A model generated the notes under the pieces. It made no database searches. It saw only the letters and a program-made list of their open reading frames with translations, and was not told the origin of the DNA. From Thermoanaerobacterales bacterium (GTDB taxonomy: Bacteria > Actinomycetota > Acidimicrobiia > Acidimicrobiales > JACDCH01), in contig PKRH01000093.1 in assembly GCA_017577565.1 (NCBI GenBank), forward strand, positions 1 through 13,916: a stretch of 13,916 nt of DNA, in the 5' to 3' direction. The translations under genes were made by a program, and so were the position numbers. Numbering within the stretch: the first letter of the stretch is position 1; each line of letters starts with the position of its first letter. Below are positions 6,980-13,916 of this stretch, piece by piece.

Positions 6980-7023
6980 CGCCCGCCGCGGCGGCCGGCG
7001 CGGGGCGGGCCGCCGGGCGGGCG
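6980..7023 (-). terminator. Strong 16-bp GC hairpin downstream of the diiron operon
   Basis: Arm 6980–6996 pairs with arm 7008–7023 over 16 bp with a single bulged G (6988) and an 11-nt loop. It begins 34 nt after the stop of the ferritin-like gene on the minus strand and sits in the longest gene-free stretch here (6863–7057, 195 bp). No T-run follows. It probably ends the TetR–diiron transcript or stabilises its 3' end. The rest of that stretch shows no recognisable promoter. Confidence 0.5.
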
Positions 7024-7057
7024 TGGCGCGGCTGCACCGGGACGGTCCCGGCGAGCC

Positions 7058-8185
7058 TCAGCTCGCGAGCTCGCCCTCGGCGAGCTGGAACATGGCGTAC
7101 TCCTCGCCGGTGTCCGGGTTGTCCTCGAACCCGATGACGCCCAGCTCGGTGAACTTCTGGCGCAGCCAGCCGCCGTTGGCGTCGAGCAGGCCCAGCTTCT
7201 TGCAGTTGGGCACGATCTTCGAGAACAGCATCGTCTGGAAGAGCTGCCGCTGCGGCGAGTGCATGACGAGCGGCAGGACCTCCTTGACGTTCAGGCCCAT
7301 GCGGTCCCAGACCTCCTGCTGGAGGAAGCGGTCCCGCATGCGCACCGCCGCCTCGAAGGCGAACTCCTGGCGCTCCTTCAGCTCGGCGTCGGTCAGCTCG
7401 GCGTAGTACTCCTTCAGCGAGATCACGCCGAAGGCCACGTGCCGGGCCTCGTCGGACATGACGTAGCGCAGCAGCTGCTTCAGCAGCGGCTCGGTGGTGA
7501 GCTGGTGCATGAAGCCGAAGGCGGCCAGCGCCAGGCCCTCGACCATGATCTGCATGCCCAGGTAGGTCATGTCCCAGCGGCTGTCGTTGACGATGTCGTC
7601 GAGCAGCAGCCGCAGGTGGGCGTTGATCGGGTAGTGGCCCGACAGCTTGTCGTCGAGGTACTTGGCGAAGACCTCGACGTGGCGGGCCTCGTCCATCACC
7701 TGGGTGGCGGCGTAGTACTTGGCGTCGATCCAGGGCACGGTCTCGACGATCTTCGCCGTGCAGATCAGGGCGCCCTGCTCGCCGTGCATGAACTGCGAGA
7801 GCGTCCAGTTCTGGCTCTCGACGCCGACCTGGATCCACTCCTTCTCGGTCCACTTGGCGAAGGGCGAGTCGGCGATGACCGACGGGTCGATGCCGCCGGC
7901 CATGCCGCCCATGTTGGCGGTGGCGTTGGCGACGACCACCGCCTCCTGGTCGACCTCGGTGTCCCAGGGCAGGTCGGTGGCGCCGTTCCACTGCGCCGTC
8001 TTCGCCTTCTCGTAGAGGCGGTTGAGCGCGGGGCGGCGGCCCTTCTCGTAGTCCCAGGTGAAGATGGCGTCGGCGTTGTTCTTCACCACGTGGATCGCCT
8101 CGTCCACGTCGGTGTTCGCCACGGACAGGATGGCCTCGAGGTCGTTCACGTCGGCGCGGCCGATCAGCTCTTCGTTCGTGCTCAT
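7058..8185 (-). CDS. Ferritin-like diiron protein, probable oxygenase/oxidase
   Basis: 375 residues, largely helical, with two copies of D-E-A-R-H. The expected six carboxylate/histidine iron ligands can be placed as Glu136 (HGEQGAL), Glu166 and His169 (MDEARHVEVF), Glu216 (MVEGLAL), Glu246 and His249 (SDEARHVAFG). This E...ExxH...E...ExxH layout belongs to the ferritin-like superfamily that includes ribonucleotide reductase R2, acyl-ACP desaturases, bacterial multicomponent monooxygenases and AurF-type N-oxygenases. The extra histidine of AurF four residues before the last ExxH glutamate is Val242 here, so an AurF function is doubtful. Reaction and substrate are unknown; an O2-using oxidation is inference. 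ATG is fixed by AGGAG 5 nt upstream, and it overlaps the TetR stop as ATGA, so the two are translationally coupled and presumably share the operator at 8908–8934. Confidence 0.85.
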   Translation of the reverse strand: MSTNEELIGRADVNDLEAILSVANTDVDEAIHVVKNNADAIFTWDYEKGRRPALNRLYEKAKTAQWNGATDLPWDTEVDQEAVVVANATANMGGMAGGIDPSVIADSPFAKWTEKEWIQVGVESQNWTLSQFMHGEQGALICTAKIVETVPWIDAKYYAATQVMDEARHVEVFAKYLDDKLSGHYPINAHLRLLLDDIVNDSRWDMTYLGMQIMVEGLALAAFGFMHQLTTEPLLKQLLRYVMSDEARHVAFGVISLKEYYAELTDAELKERQEFAFEAAVRMRDRFLQQEVWDRMGLNVKEVLPLVMHSPQRQLFQTMLFSKIVPNCKKLGLLDANGGWLRQKFTELGVIGFEDNPDTGEEYAMFQLAEGELAS

Positions 8186-8904
8186 GTGCTCTCCTGGGCA
8201 GGGTCGGTCGTGCGGTCGGACAGGGACGGTTCGGAGACGGACGGCGAGGTCAGCGCCGGCACGAGGTAGGTGCGCACCAGCCGGCGGACGCTGTCGGGGT
8301 CGTGCGGGTCGACCCACGGGGTGGGCCGGAAGGCGTAGGTGAGCACGACCCGGGCGAGGAGCTCCGCCGCGGGGCGGACGTCCTCGGGCGGGAGGAAGCG
8401 GGACAGGTGGGGCCGGGCCAGGGTGTCGGCGAGGTCGAAGATGCGGTCGAGCTGGTGGAAGGCGAAGTGCGGCAGCACGAGCTCGGGCTCGTCGCGGATG
8501 AGCGTGCGCAGCACGTCGTGGCCGTCGGCGACGAGCAGCAGGCCCCGGATGCCGGTGACCAGCAGGTCCTCGAGCGTCTCGGCGGCGGACAGCTCGGCGT
8601 CCATGGTGTGGAACAGGCGCCCGGCCTCGTGGCAGAGGACGACCTGCACGAGGCGGTCCTTGCCGCCCGGCACCACCCGGTACACGGTCGCCCGGCTGAC
8701 GCCGGCCTCGCGGGCGATGTCGTCGACCGAGGTCTTGCGGATGCCCCAGCGGGCGAAGCACCGCAGCGCGGCCTCGACGAGCCGCCGCTCGGCGTCGCCC
8801 GCCGCCAGGTACTCGGCGGCCCAGGCCCCGACCGGCGCCACCGGGCCGGCGCCGGCGCCCTCGCCGACCTCCAGCCGGTCGTGGATCACCGTGGCCTGCG
8901 TCAC
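8182..8904 (-). CDS. TetR-family regulator, first gene of the diiron operon
   Basis: A TetR-type dimeric repressor of 240 residues. The DNA-binding domain spans about 38–90: RRLVEAALRCFARWGIRKTS, then VDDIAREAGVSRATVYRVV with the recognition helix VSRATVYRV, followed by PGGKDRL. The C-terminal ligand/dimer half is helical and ends DPHDPDSVRRLVRTYLVPAL plus a polar tail. GTG at 8902–8904 is preferred over GTG 8920–8922 because TAGTGT lies exactly 7 nt upstream, giving a leaderless transcript. The longer start would fall within or ahead of that box. About 37 residues precede the HTH, longer than usual. The gene ends in ATGA with the diiron gene. A perfect inverted repeat over its own promoter suggests autorepression. 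The effector is unknown; fatty or aromatic compounds are only guesses. A second, related TetR gene lies just upstream. Confidence 0.88.
   Translation of the reverse strand: MTQATVIHDRLEVGEGAGAGPVAPVGAWAAEYLAAGDAERRLVEAALRCFARWGIRKTSVDDIAREAGVSRATVYRVVPGGKDRLVQVVLCHEAGRLFHTMDAELSAAETLEDLLVTGIRGLLLVADGHDVLRTLIRDEPELVLPHFAFHQLDRIFDLADTLARPHLSRFLPPEDVRPAAELLARVVLTYAFRPTPWVDPHDPDSVRRLVRTYLVPALTSPSVSEPSLSDRTTDPAQEST
8191..8195 (-). promoter_or_regulatory. Ribosome-binding site of the diiron gene, inside the TetR gene
   Basis: AGGAG on the minus strand lies within the last codons of the TetR gene, 5 nt before the ATG of the diiron gene. Together with the ATGA overlap it shows direct translational coupling. 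Confidence 0.7.
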
Positions 8905-8907
8905 GCC

Positions 8908-8934
8908 TGAGACACTATGCACGGATCTGTCTCA
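8908..8934. promoter_or_regulatory. Probable TetR operator: TGAGACA-N13-TGTCTCA
   Basis: A perfect 7-bp inverted repeat with a 13-nt spacer lies immediately upstream of the TetR/diiron operon. It covers the TAGTGT -10 box of that operon, so a bound dimer would block RNA polymerase. A 27-bp symmetrical site over a TetR gene's own promoter is the usual autoregulatory layout. The spacer is notably less GC-rich than the surroundings. Confidence 0.65.
8912..8917 (-). promoter_or_regulatory. Putative -10 box (TAGTGT) of the TetR–diiron operon
   Basis: On the minus strand TAGTGT is followed by 7 nt and then GTG at 8904, a leaderless arrangement. The box shares bases with one arm of the inverted repeat, which links promoter and operator. 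Confidence 0.5.
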
Positions 8935-8941
8935 TCGTCCA

Positions 8942-8958
8942 GCCCCCTGCCCGGGGGC
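8942..8958 (-). terminator. Hairpin between the two TetR genes
   Basis: GCCCCC and GGGGGC form a 6-bp stem with a 5-nt loop directly after the stop of the upstream TetR gene and before the operator of the next operon. No T-tract. It is a plausible separator of the two transcription units. Confidence 0.35.
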
Positions 8959-8961
8959 GGC

Positions 8962-9492
8962 TCAGCCCGGCGGGTCGAGCTCGACGACGCCGGCGAGCAG
9001 CTGCCCCCGCACCAGGCGGCGGGCCGCGTCCGGGTCGTCGAGGTCCCAGCTGCCCGGGCTGCCGATGAGCGACAGGAACAGCCGGGCCAGCAGGTCGGCC
9101 GCCTGGTCGGGCACGACGCCGGGTCGCAGGCGCTCGCGCGCCAGCCGGGACGTCAGCTCGGCCCGCACGCCGTCGATGACGAGCGGCATGACCGTGGCCA
9201 GCCGGGGCACGATCTGCCCGGCCTCCTCCTGGAGGGCCCGCTGCAGGGCGGCGTGGGACTCCAGCCGGCGCCGGGCGGCCACCAGCCCCCGCTCGAGCAG
9301 CGTCGCCAGGTCGGGGGCGTCGCCGATGTCCCGGCGCAGGTCGGCGAAGAAGCCGGCCACGGCGTGGGCGACCGCGGCGCCGACGACCTCGTCCCGCCCG
9401 CCGGGGAAGGTCCGGTAGACGGTCGCCCGGGCGACGCCGGCCTCCCGCGCCACCTCCTCGACGGTCAGCGCACCGAGGCCGTCCCGCTCCAC
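8962..9492 (-). CDS. Second TetR-family regulator; no usable start codon for its full DNA-binding domain
   Basis: Clear TetR family. From GTG 9490–9492 the readable 176 residues include LTVEEVAREAGVARATVYRTF and PGGRDEV, then a helical ligand domain ending DLDDPDAARRLVRGQLL. Homology does not begin there, however. Reading the same frame upstream gives TTRRIIEAAYACVERDG, the normal first helix of the TetR HTH. Between the SURF1 stop TGA (9562–9564) and that helix there is no ATG, GTG, TTG or CTG in frame. The annotated start would therefore cut helix 1. Possibilities are a lost start codon (pseudogene), a rare start such as ATC or GTC, read-through of the SURF1 TGA (same frame), or a sequence error. 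The protein resembles the neighbouring TetR (8182–8904), so the two may be old tandem copies. Confidence 0.7.
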   Translation of the reverse strand: MERDGLGALTVEEVAREAGVARATVYRTFPGGRDEVVGAAVAHAVAGFFADLRRDIGDAPDLATLLERGLVAARRRLESHAALQRALQEEAGQIVPRLATVMPLVIDGVRAELTSRLARERLRPGVVPDQAADLLARLFLSLIGSPGSWDLDDPDAARRLVRGQLLAGVVELDPPG

Positions 9493-9561
9493 GCAGGCGT
9501 AGGCGGCCTCGATGATCCGCCGCCGGGTGGTGTCGGCGTCGTCGCGGGTCCCGCCGACGGC

Positions 9562-10389
9562 TCAGCCCCCCTGGTGCAGGACGTCGTCGGCGCCGGCCCG
9601 CGCGCCGGACCGGCCGTTGCCGGCGACCCCGCCGTCGACGGCGGGGTCCGCCTCGCGGCCCCGCCGCTGCACGACGTTGCGCAGCACGAGCGGGTAGCCG
9701 ACGACGGCGATCGTCGAGAAGATGAACCACTGGACGGCGTAGCTGAGGTGGTTGCCCTCCGACAGCTCGGGCGGGGGCACCGCGACGAGCGAGTCCCGCC
9801 CCGCCTGCCCCTCCTCGGCCGCCGCGGGCTCCGGCGGCTCGGACCCCGTGGCCAGCACGAGGCCCGGCCGCACGCCGTCCTCGTCGAGCAGCGGCGCGAC
9901 GTCCCGGGGCGCCGTGCCGTCGAAGCTGTCGGGGTCGACGACGATCCCCTCGACGGTCACCCGCCCGTCGGGCGGCGGGGCCTCGGCCGGCTCGCCGTCG
10001 CCGCCGAGGCCGACGAAGCCGCGCAGGACGCCGACGCGGGTGCCGTCGTCGAGCTCGAGCGGCGTCACCAGCCAGGCACCGGCCACGCCCTCCTGGCTGC
10101 GGTTGCGCACGACGACGGTGCCGCCGTCGTCGTAGGTGCCCTCGGCCGTCACCCGTCGGAAGCGGGCCTCGCCGACGGCACCGTCGTCGCCGAGCGGCAG
10201 CAGCTCCTCGACCGGGACGACCGGCATCTCCGTGCGGGCCTCGATGAGCTCGTTGCGGTCGCGCTTCTCGTCGAGCCGGCGCAGCTGCCAGAACCCGAGG
10301 TTGACCATCGTGACCACGAGCAGGGCGACGAGCACGTGGGACAGCAGCCAGCGGGGGCTGAGCAGGAAGCGGGCGCTCGGGCGGGACAC
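9562..10389 (-). CDS. SURF1-family cytochrome c oxidase assembly protein
   Basis: SURF1/Shy1 proteins are membrane factors that help insert haem into cytochrome oxidase subunit I. The 275 residues show the family's two transmembrane helices (about 15–34 and 216–238) flanking an extracytoplasmic domain. Landmark motifs are LGFWQLRRLDEKRDRN (31–46), FRRVTAEGTYD (77–87), VVVRNR...GAWLVTPLEL, VLRGFV and GNHLSYAVQWFIFSTIAVVGY (212–232, read in parts). A 37-residue polar Gly/Ala/Asp tail follows the last helix. GTG at 10387–10389 has TAGCCT 8 nt upstream. No oxidase genes are adjacent, which is common for this family. Its TGA is in the same frame as the start-less TetR gene 69 nt further on. It is divergent from the siderophore-interacting gene. 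Confidence 0.9.
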   Translation of the reverse strand: MSRPSARFLLSPRWLLSHVLVALLVVTMVNLGFWQLRRLDEKRDRNELIEARTEMPVVPVEELLPLGDDGAVGEARFRRVTAEGTYDDGGTVVVRNRSQEGVAGAWLVTPLELDDGTRVGVLRGFVGLGGDGEPAEAPPPDGRVTVEGIVVDPDSFDGTAPRDVAPLLDEDGVRPGLVLATGSEPPEPAAAEEGQAGRDSLVAVPPPELSEGNHLSYAVQWFIFSTIAVVGYPLVLRNVVQRRGREADPAVDGGVAGNGRSGARAGADDVLHQGG

Positions 10390-10397
10390 CGCCTCCC

Positions 10398-10403
10398 AGG
10401 CTA
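10398..10403 (-). promoter_or_regulatory. Putative -10 box (TAGCCT) for SURF1
   Basis: On the minus strand TAGCCT is followed by 8 nt (GGGAGGCG) and then GTG at 10389. The GGGAGG lies too close to the start for normal Shine-Dalgarno pairing, so a leaderless or very short leader is likely. Confidence 0.45.
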
Positions 10404-10416
10404 CGGACGTGCCGGA

Positions 10417-10466
10417 GCACCGGCCATTCCCGCCTCTGCCGCTCGCGCCCGGCCGGGAGCCGGTGC
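10417..10466. repeat. 8-bp inverted repeat in the SURF1/SIP divergent gap
   Basis: GCACCGGC (10417–10424) and GCCGGTGC (10459–10466) are perfect inverted copies 34 nt apart, with a 10-bp palindrome CCCGGCCGGG (10448–10457) between them. The 113-bp gap holds both divergent promoters, so a regulator site is possible. Chance is also plausible at this GC content. Confidence 0.25.
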
Positions 10467-10502
10467 CCCGGCGGGCGGGCGGCGGCGTGCCACCATGCCC
10501 CC

Positions 10503-11297
10503 GTGCCCGAGGACCCGGACGTCACGGCCCGCCGCCTCCGGCGGGAGCCGCCCCCGTTCCGGCCCGCCGCCGTGGCGCGGACCGAGGCGGTGACCCCCCG
10601 GCTCGTCCGGGTGGTGCTCGACGGCGACGGCCTCGAGGGCCTGGTGCCGCCCGAGCCGGCGGCCAGCGTCCGCCTGCTGCTCCCCCGCCCCGGCGAGCGG
10701 GAGCTGACGCTGCCCCGGTGGGACGGCAACGAGTTCCTGCTGCCCGACGGCAGCCGCCCGCCCATCCGCACGCTCACGCCCCTGCGCCCGGCGCCGGGCG
10801 AGGGCGCGCTGGCCGTCGAGGTCGTGCTCCACGGCCGGGGTGCGCTGTCGACCTGGGCGACGGCGGCCCGCCCGGGCGACCCCGTCGCGGTCTCCGGCCC
10901 GGGTCGCGGGTACGCCGTCGACCCGGACGCCACCGACCACCTGCTCGCCGGGGACGAGACCGCCCTGCCCGCCATCCGCCAGCTGCTCGACCACCTCCCG
11001 CCGGACCGCCCGGCCCGGGTGCTGGTCGAGGTGGCCGACCCGGCGGCGCGGCTCCCGCTCGGCGACCGCGACGGGCTGGAGGTCGTGTGGCTCGACCTGC
11101 CACCGGGCGCGCCCCCGGGCGGGGCGCTGGTGGGCGCGGTGGCCGCCGCCCCGATCGGGCCGGGCACGCGGGTGTGGGTCGCCGGCGAGGCGGCCGCCGT
11201 CCAGCGCATCCGCCGGGCGCTGTTCGAGGAGCGGGGCGTGCCCCGCAGTCGGGCGACCGTCCGCGGCTACTGGAAGCACGGCCGGGCGGGGACCTGA
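10503..11297 (+). CDS. Siderophore-interacting protein-like FAD-dependent ferric reductase
   Basis: Flavin reductase of the SIP/ViuB family, which frees iron from ferric siderophores in the cytoplasm using NAD(P)H or ferredoxin. The 264 residues follow the family plan: a FAD-binding barrel with IRTLTPLR (88–95, in place of the common R-x-Y-T-x-R), VVLHGRGALSTWA (107–119), GDPVAVSGPGRGYA (125–138), then the NAD(P)H-type half with LLAGDETALPAI (147–158), VWVAGEAAAVQRIRR (224–238) and the C-terminal RGYWKHGRAG (254–263). These last motifs are diagnostic. The start is GTG 10503; CACCAT lies 6 nt upstream and could be a weak leaderless -10, since no Shine-Dalgarno is seen. No siderophore transporter is nearby. 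It ends 22 bp from the convergent acyl-CoA ligase. Confidence 0.9.
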   Translation: MPEDPDVTARRLRREPPPFRPAAVARTEAVTPRLVRVVLDGDGLEGLVPPEPAASVRLLLPRPGERELTLPRWDGNEFLLPDGSRPPIRTLTPLRPAPGEGALAVEVVLHGRGALSTWATAARPGDPVAVSGPGRGYAVDPDATDHLLAGDETALPAIRQLLDHLPPDRPARVLVEVADPAARLPLGDRDGLEVVWLDLPPGAPPGGALVGAVAAAPIGPGTRVWVAGEAAAVQRIRRALFEERGVPRSRATVRGYWKHGRAGT

Positions 11298-11304
11298 CCC
11301 CCAC

Positions 11305-11316
11305 CCGGCCGGCCGG
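11305..11316. terminator. 12-bp palindrome between convergent genes
   Basis: CCGGCCGGCCGG is a perfect palindrome in the 22-bp gap between the convergent SIP and ligase stops. It may form a small hairpin that ends both transcripts. There is no T-tract, and such runs arise easily here. Confidence 0.25.
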
Positions 11317-11319
11317 TCG

Positions 11320-12954
<1,635 letters not shown>

Positions 12955-12958
12955 CGGG

Positions 12959-12965
12959 CCTCCTT
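12959..12965 (-). promoter_or_regulatory. Ribosome-binding site of the acyl-CoA ligase gene
   Basis: AAGGAGG on the minus strand is the strongest Shine-Dalgarno in the window, with a short 4-nt spacer to the first ATG. A second in-frame ATG four codons later would be 16 nt away, so the first is preferred. Confidence 0.65.
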
Positions 12966-13005
12966 GTGGTGTGCGTGCGTCCGGATCGAACGAAGGGGTG
13001 ACCGC

Positions 13006-13011
13006 AGACTA
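13006..13011 (-). promoter_or_regulatory. Putative -10 box (TAGTCT) for the acyl-CoA ligase
   Basis: TAGTCT on the minus strand lies 51 nt upstream of the ligase ATG, implying a leader of about 40–45 nt that contains the strong ribosome-binding site. CGTGCGTC occurs on either side of it (12974–12981 and 13017–13024), a possible regulator half-site pair. The rest of the 165-bp divergent gap has no further obvious signal. Confidence 0.35.
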
Positions 13012-13104
13012 GGAGACGTGCGTCACACCGGTCGCCTCCGGCGCGCGGCGGCCACGGGTGGTGCCGGCCACGACCGCGAGGCCCCCGCGGCGGGCGGTGT
13101 CCCG

Positions 13105-13110
13105 TAGGCT
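13105..13110 (+). promoter_or_regulatory. Putative -10 box (TAGGCT) for the DedA-like gene
   Basis: TAGGCT lies 9 nt before ATG 13120. The context CCGTAG is shared with the SURF1 promoter. No Shine-Dalgarno sequence is present, so the mRNA is probably leaderless or nearly so. Confidence 0.45.
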
Positions 13111-13119
13111 CGGGTGACC

Positions 13120-13916
13120 ATGGCGGACGACGTGCCCACGACCACGGCGCCGGCCCGGCGACGACCTTCGCGCCGCGCGCTGACGCTCGTCGGGGTGCCG
13201 CTGGCGATCACCGTCGCGCTCGGCTACCTGGGCGACGCGCTGGCGCCCTCGCTGGTCGACACGCATCCGGCCTGGCTGATCGCGCTCAACGCCCGCAACC
13301 GCAACCTGGTCCTGGTCACCAACGACATGGACGCCTGGTCGTACTACGCGATCGGCGTCGTCCGCCTGATGATCAGCGACCCGCTGTTCTTCCTGCTGGG
13401 CTACTGGTACGGCGACGCCGCCGTCGCCTGGATGGAGCGCCGCACCAAGACCTGGGGACAGCTGCTCCGGCAGGCCGAGGGCTGGTTCGCCAAGGCCGCG
13501 CACCCCCTCGTCTTCGTCGCCCCCAACAACGTCATCTGCCTGTTCTCCGGCGCCGCCGGCATGTCCCTGCGGGTGTTCTTCGCCCTCAACCTGAGCGGCA
13601 CCGTCGTGCGGCTGTGGCTGATCCGCCGCTTCGGCGAGGCGTTCGAGGGGCCCCTCGACGACGTCGTCGGCTGGATCGGCGACAACCGCGCGATCCTGCT
13701 GCCGATCAGCATCCTGCTCGTGCTCGCCTCGATCGCCCTGGAGGCCAAGCGGGGCGAGGTCGAGGTCACCGCCCTGGCCCACCTCGACGAGGAGCTGGAG
13801 GGCGCGGACGGCGACGGTGACGGTGACGGCGGCGGGGGCCCGGCCCCCGGGGCCGAGGCGACCCCCGAGCCGGAGGCGGAGGCCGCCGGCGAGGCCGGGC
13901 CGCCCCCCGCCGAGCG
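13120..13916 (+). CDS. Membrane protein resembling the DedA/VTT family, partial at the right edge
   Basis: The open frame runs from ATG 13120 off the window; 265 residues are visible. It has a basic N-terminus (RRRPSRR), a hydrophobic segment at about 20–38, another near 76–95 ending LGYWYGDAAVAW, a block VFVAPNNVICLFSGAAGMSLRVFFALNLSG in pieces (131–160), and a last helix at about 191–207. The GYWYGD...FxxP...AG.M....F...N..G order resembles DedA-family (VTT) proteins, which act as membrane lipid scramblases or transporters. The usual arginines of the F-x-R-F-x-P-G-x-R motif are replaced around PNNVICLF, so function may differ. After residue 228 comes an acidic, Gly/Pro/Ala-rich tail with a GD repeat. 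The start follows a TAGGCT box; GTG 13114 is an in-frame alternative. Family call is moderate; the C-terminus is unseen. Confidence 0.65.
   Translation, partial: MADDVPTTTAPARRRPSRRALTLVGVPLAITVALGYLGDALAPSLVDTHPAWLIALNARNRNLVLVTNDMDAWSYYAIGVVRLMISDPLFFLLGYWYGDAAVAWMERRTKTWGQLLRQAEGWFAKAAHPLVFVAPNNVICLFSGAAGMSLRVFFALNLSGTVVRLWLIRRFGEAFEGPLDDVVGWIGDNRAILLPISILLVLASIALEAKRGEVEVTALAHLDEELEGADGDGDGDGGGGPAPGAEATPEPEAEAAGEAGPPPAE

Noticed and set aside
7068..7100. Overlapping GAGCTCGC/GCGAGC inverted repeats near the end of the diiron gene
   Set aside because: They fall in the coding sequence for the Glu/Leu/Ala/Ser-rich C-terminus and are explained by codon use.
5681..8269. Very long open frame on the plus strand (862 codons)
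   Set aside because: It is antisense to the winged-helix, ATP-grasp and diiron genes and crosses their boundaries. The translation is low-complexity Arg/Ala/Val/Asp/His text of the sort produced opposite GC-rich codons.
8905..8922. Longer start (GTG 8922) for the first TetR gene
   Set aside because: It lies within the operator and upstream of the inferred -10 box, so a transcript from that promoter would not include it.
8915..11209. Very long open frame on the minus strand (764 codons)
   Set aside because: It overlaps TetR, SURF1 and the SIP gene in other frames and has no recognisable motif. GC-rich DNA lacks stop codons, so long shadow frames are expected.
13807..13835. GACGGT/GACGGC tandem repeat as a possible functional DNA repeat array
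   Set aside because: Only a few hexamer units are present and they are in frame, encoding the GD run of the acidic tail. Codon repetition explains it.

Overview
The window looks like chromosomal DNA of a very high-GC actinomycete. Third codon positions are almost all G or C, and starts are a mix of GTG and ATG. Several transcription units seem to begin directly at the start codon behind a TANNNT box. The dapA / RNase J / SDR / ftsK neighbourhood resembles the Rv2753c–Rv2748c block of Mycobacterium tuberculosis (recalled, not searched). The gene mix and extreme GC would fit an acidimicrobial-type actinobacterium, but that placement is inference. I see no rRNA, tRNA, CRISPR array or insertion sequence. 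No gap between genes exceeds 200 bases.

Left part (1–5922): a minus-strand series reads, in transcription order, a winged-helix protein (5278–5922), dapA (4334–5227), an RNase J gene overlapping the end of dapA (2668–4341), a formamidopyrimidine-DNA glycosylase gene (1814–2617) and the membrane domain of FtsK (39–932). A plus-strand short-chain dehydrogenase (1022–1777) lies between the last two, divergent from ftsK and convergent with the glycosylase gene. The ftsK reading frame ends after the four-helix membrane domain and linker, and a ribosome-binding-site-like sequence sits exactly at the window edge.

Middle part (6020–10389): an orphan ATP-grasp ligase (6020–6862) is separated by a strong hairpin from a two-gene operon. 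That operon encodes a TetR regulator (8182–8904) and a ferritin-like diiron protein (7058–8185), which overlap by ATGA. A perfect 7-bp inverted repeat covers the TetR promoter and is a good candidate for its autoregulatory operator. Upstream is a second, related TetR gene (8962–9492) whose conserved helix-turn-helix begins before any usable start codon. It lies in the same frame as the preceding SURF1 gene (9562–10389), separated from it by a single TGA.

Right part (10503–13916): a plus-strand siderophore-interacting flavoprotein faces a minus-strand acyl-CoA ligase. Divergent from the ligase is a membrane protein resembling the DedA/VTT family, which runs off the right edge.

The strongest points for follow-up are the broken or start-less TetR gene, the apparently split ftsK, the TetR operator, and the repeated leaderless-promoter signature. 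I did not find a clearly new multi-gene system; most of the window is ordinary housekeeping and accessory metabolism.
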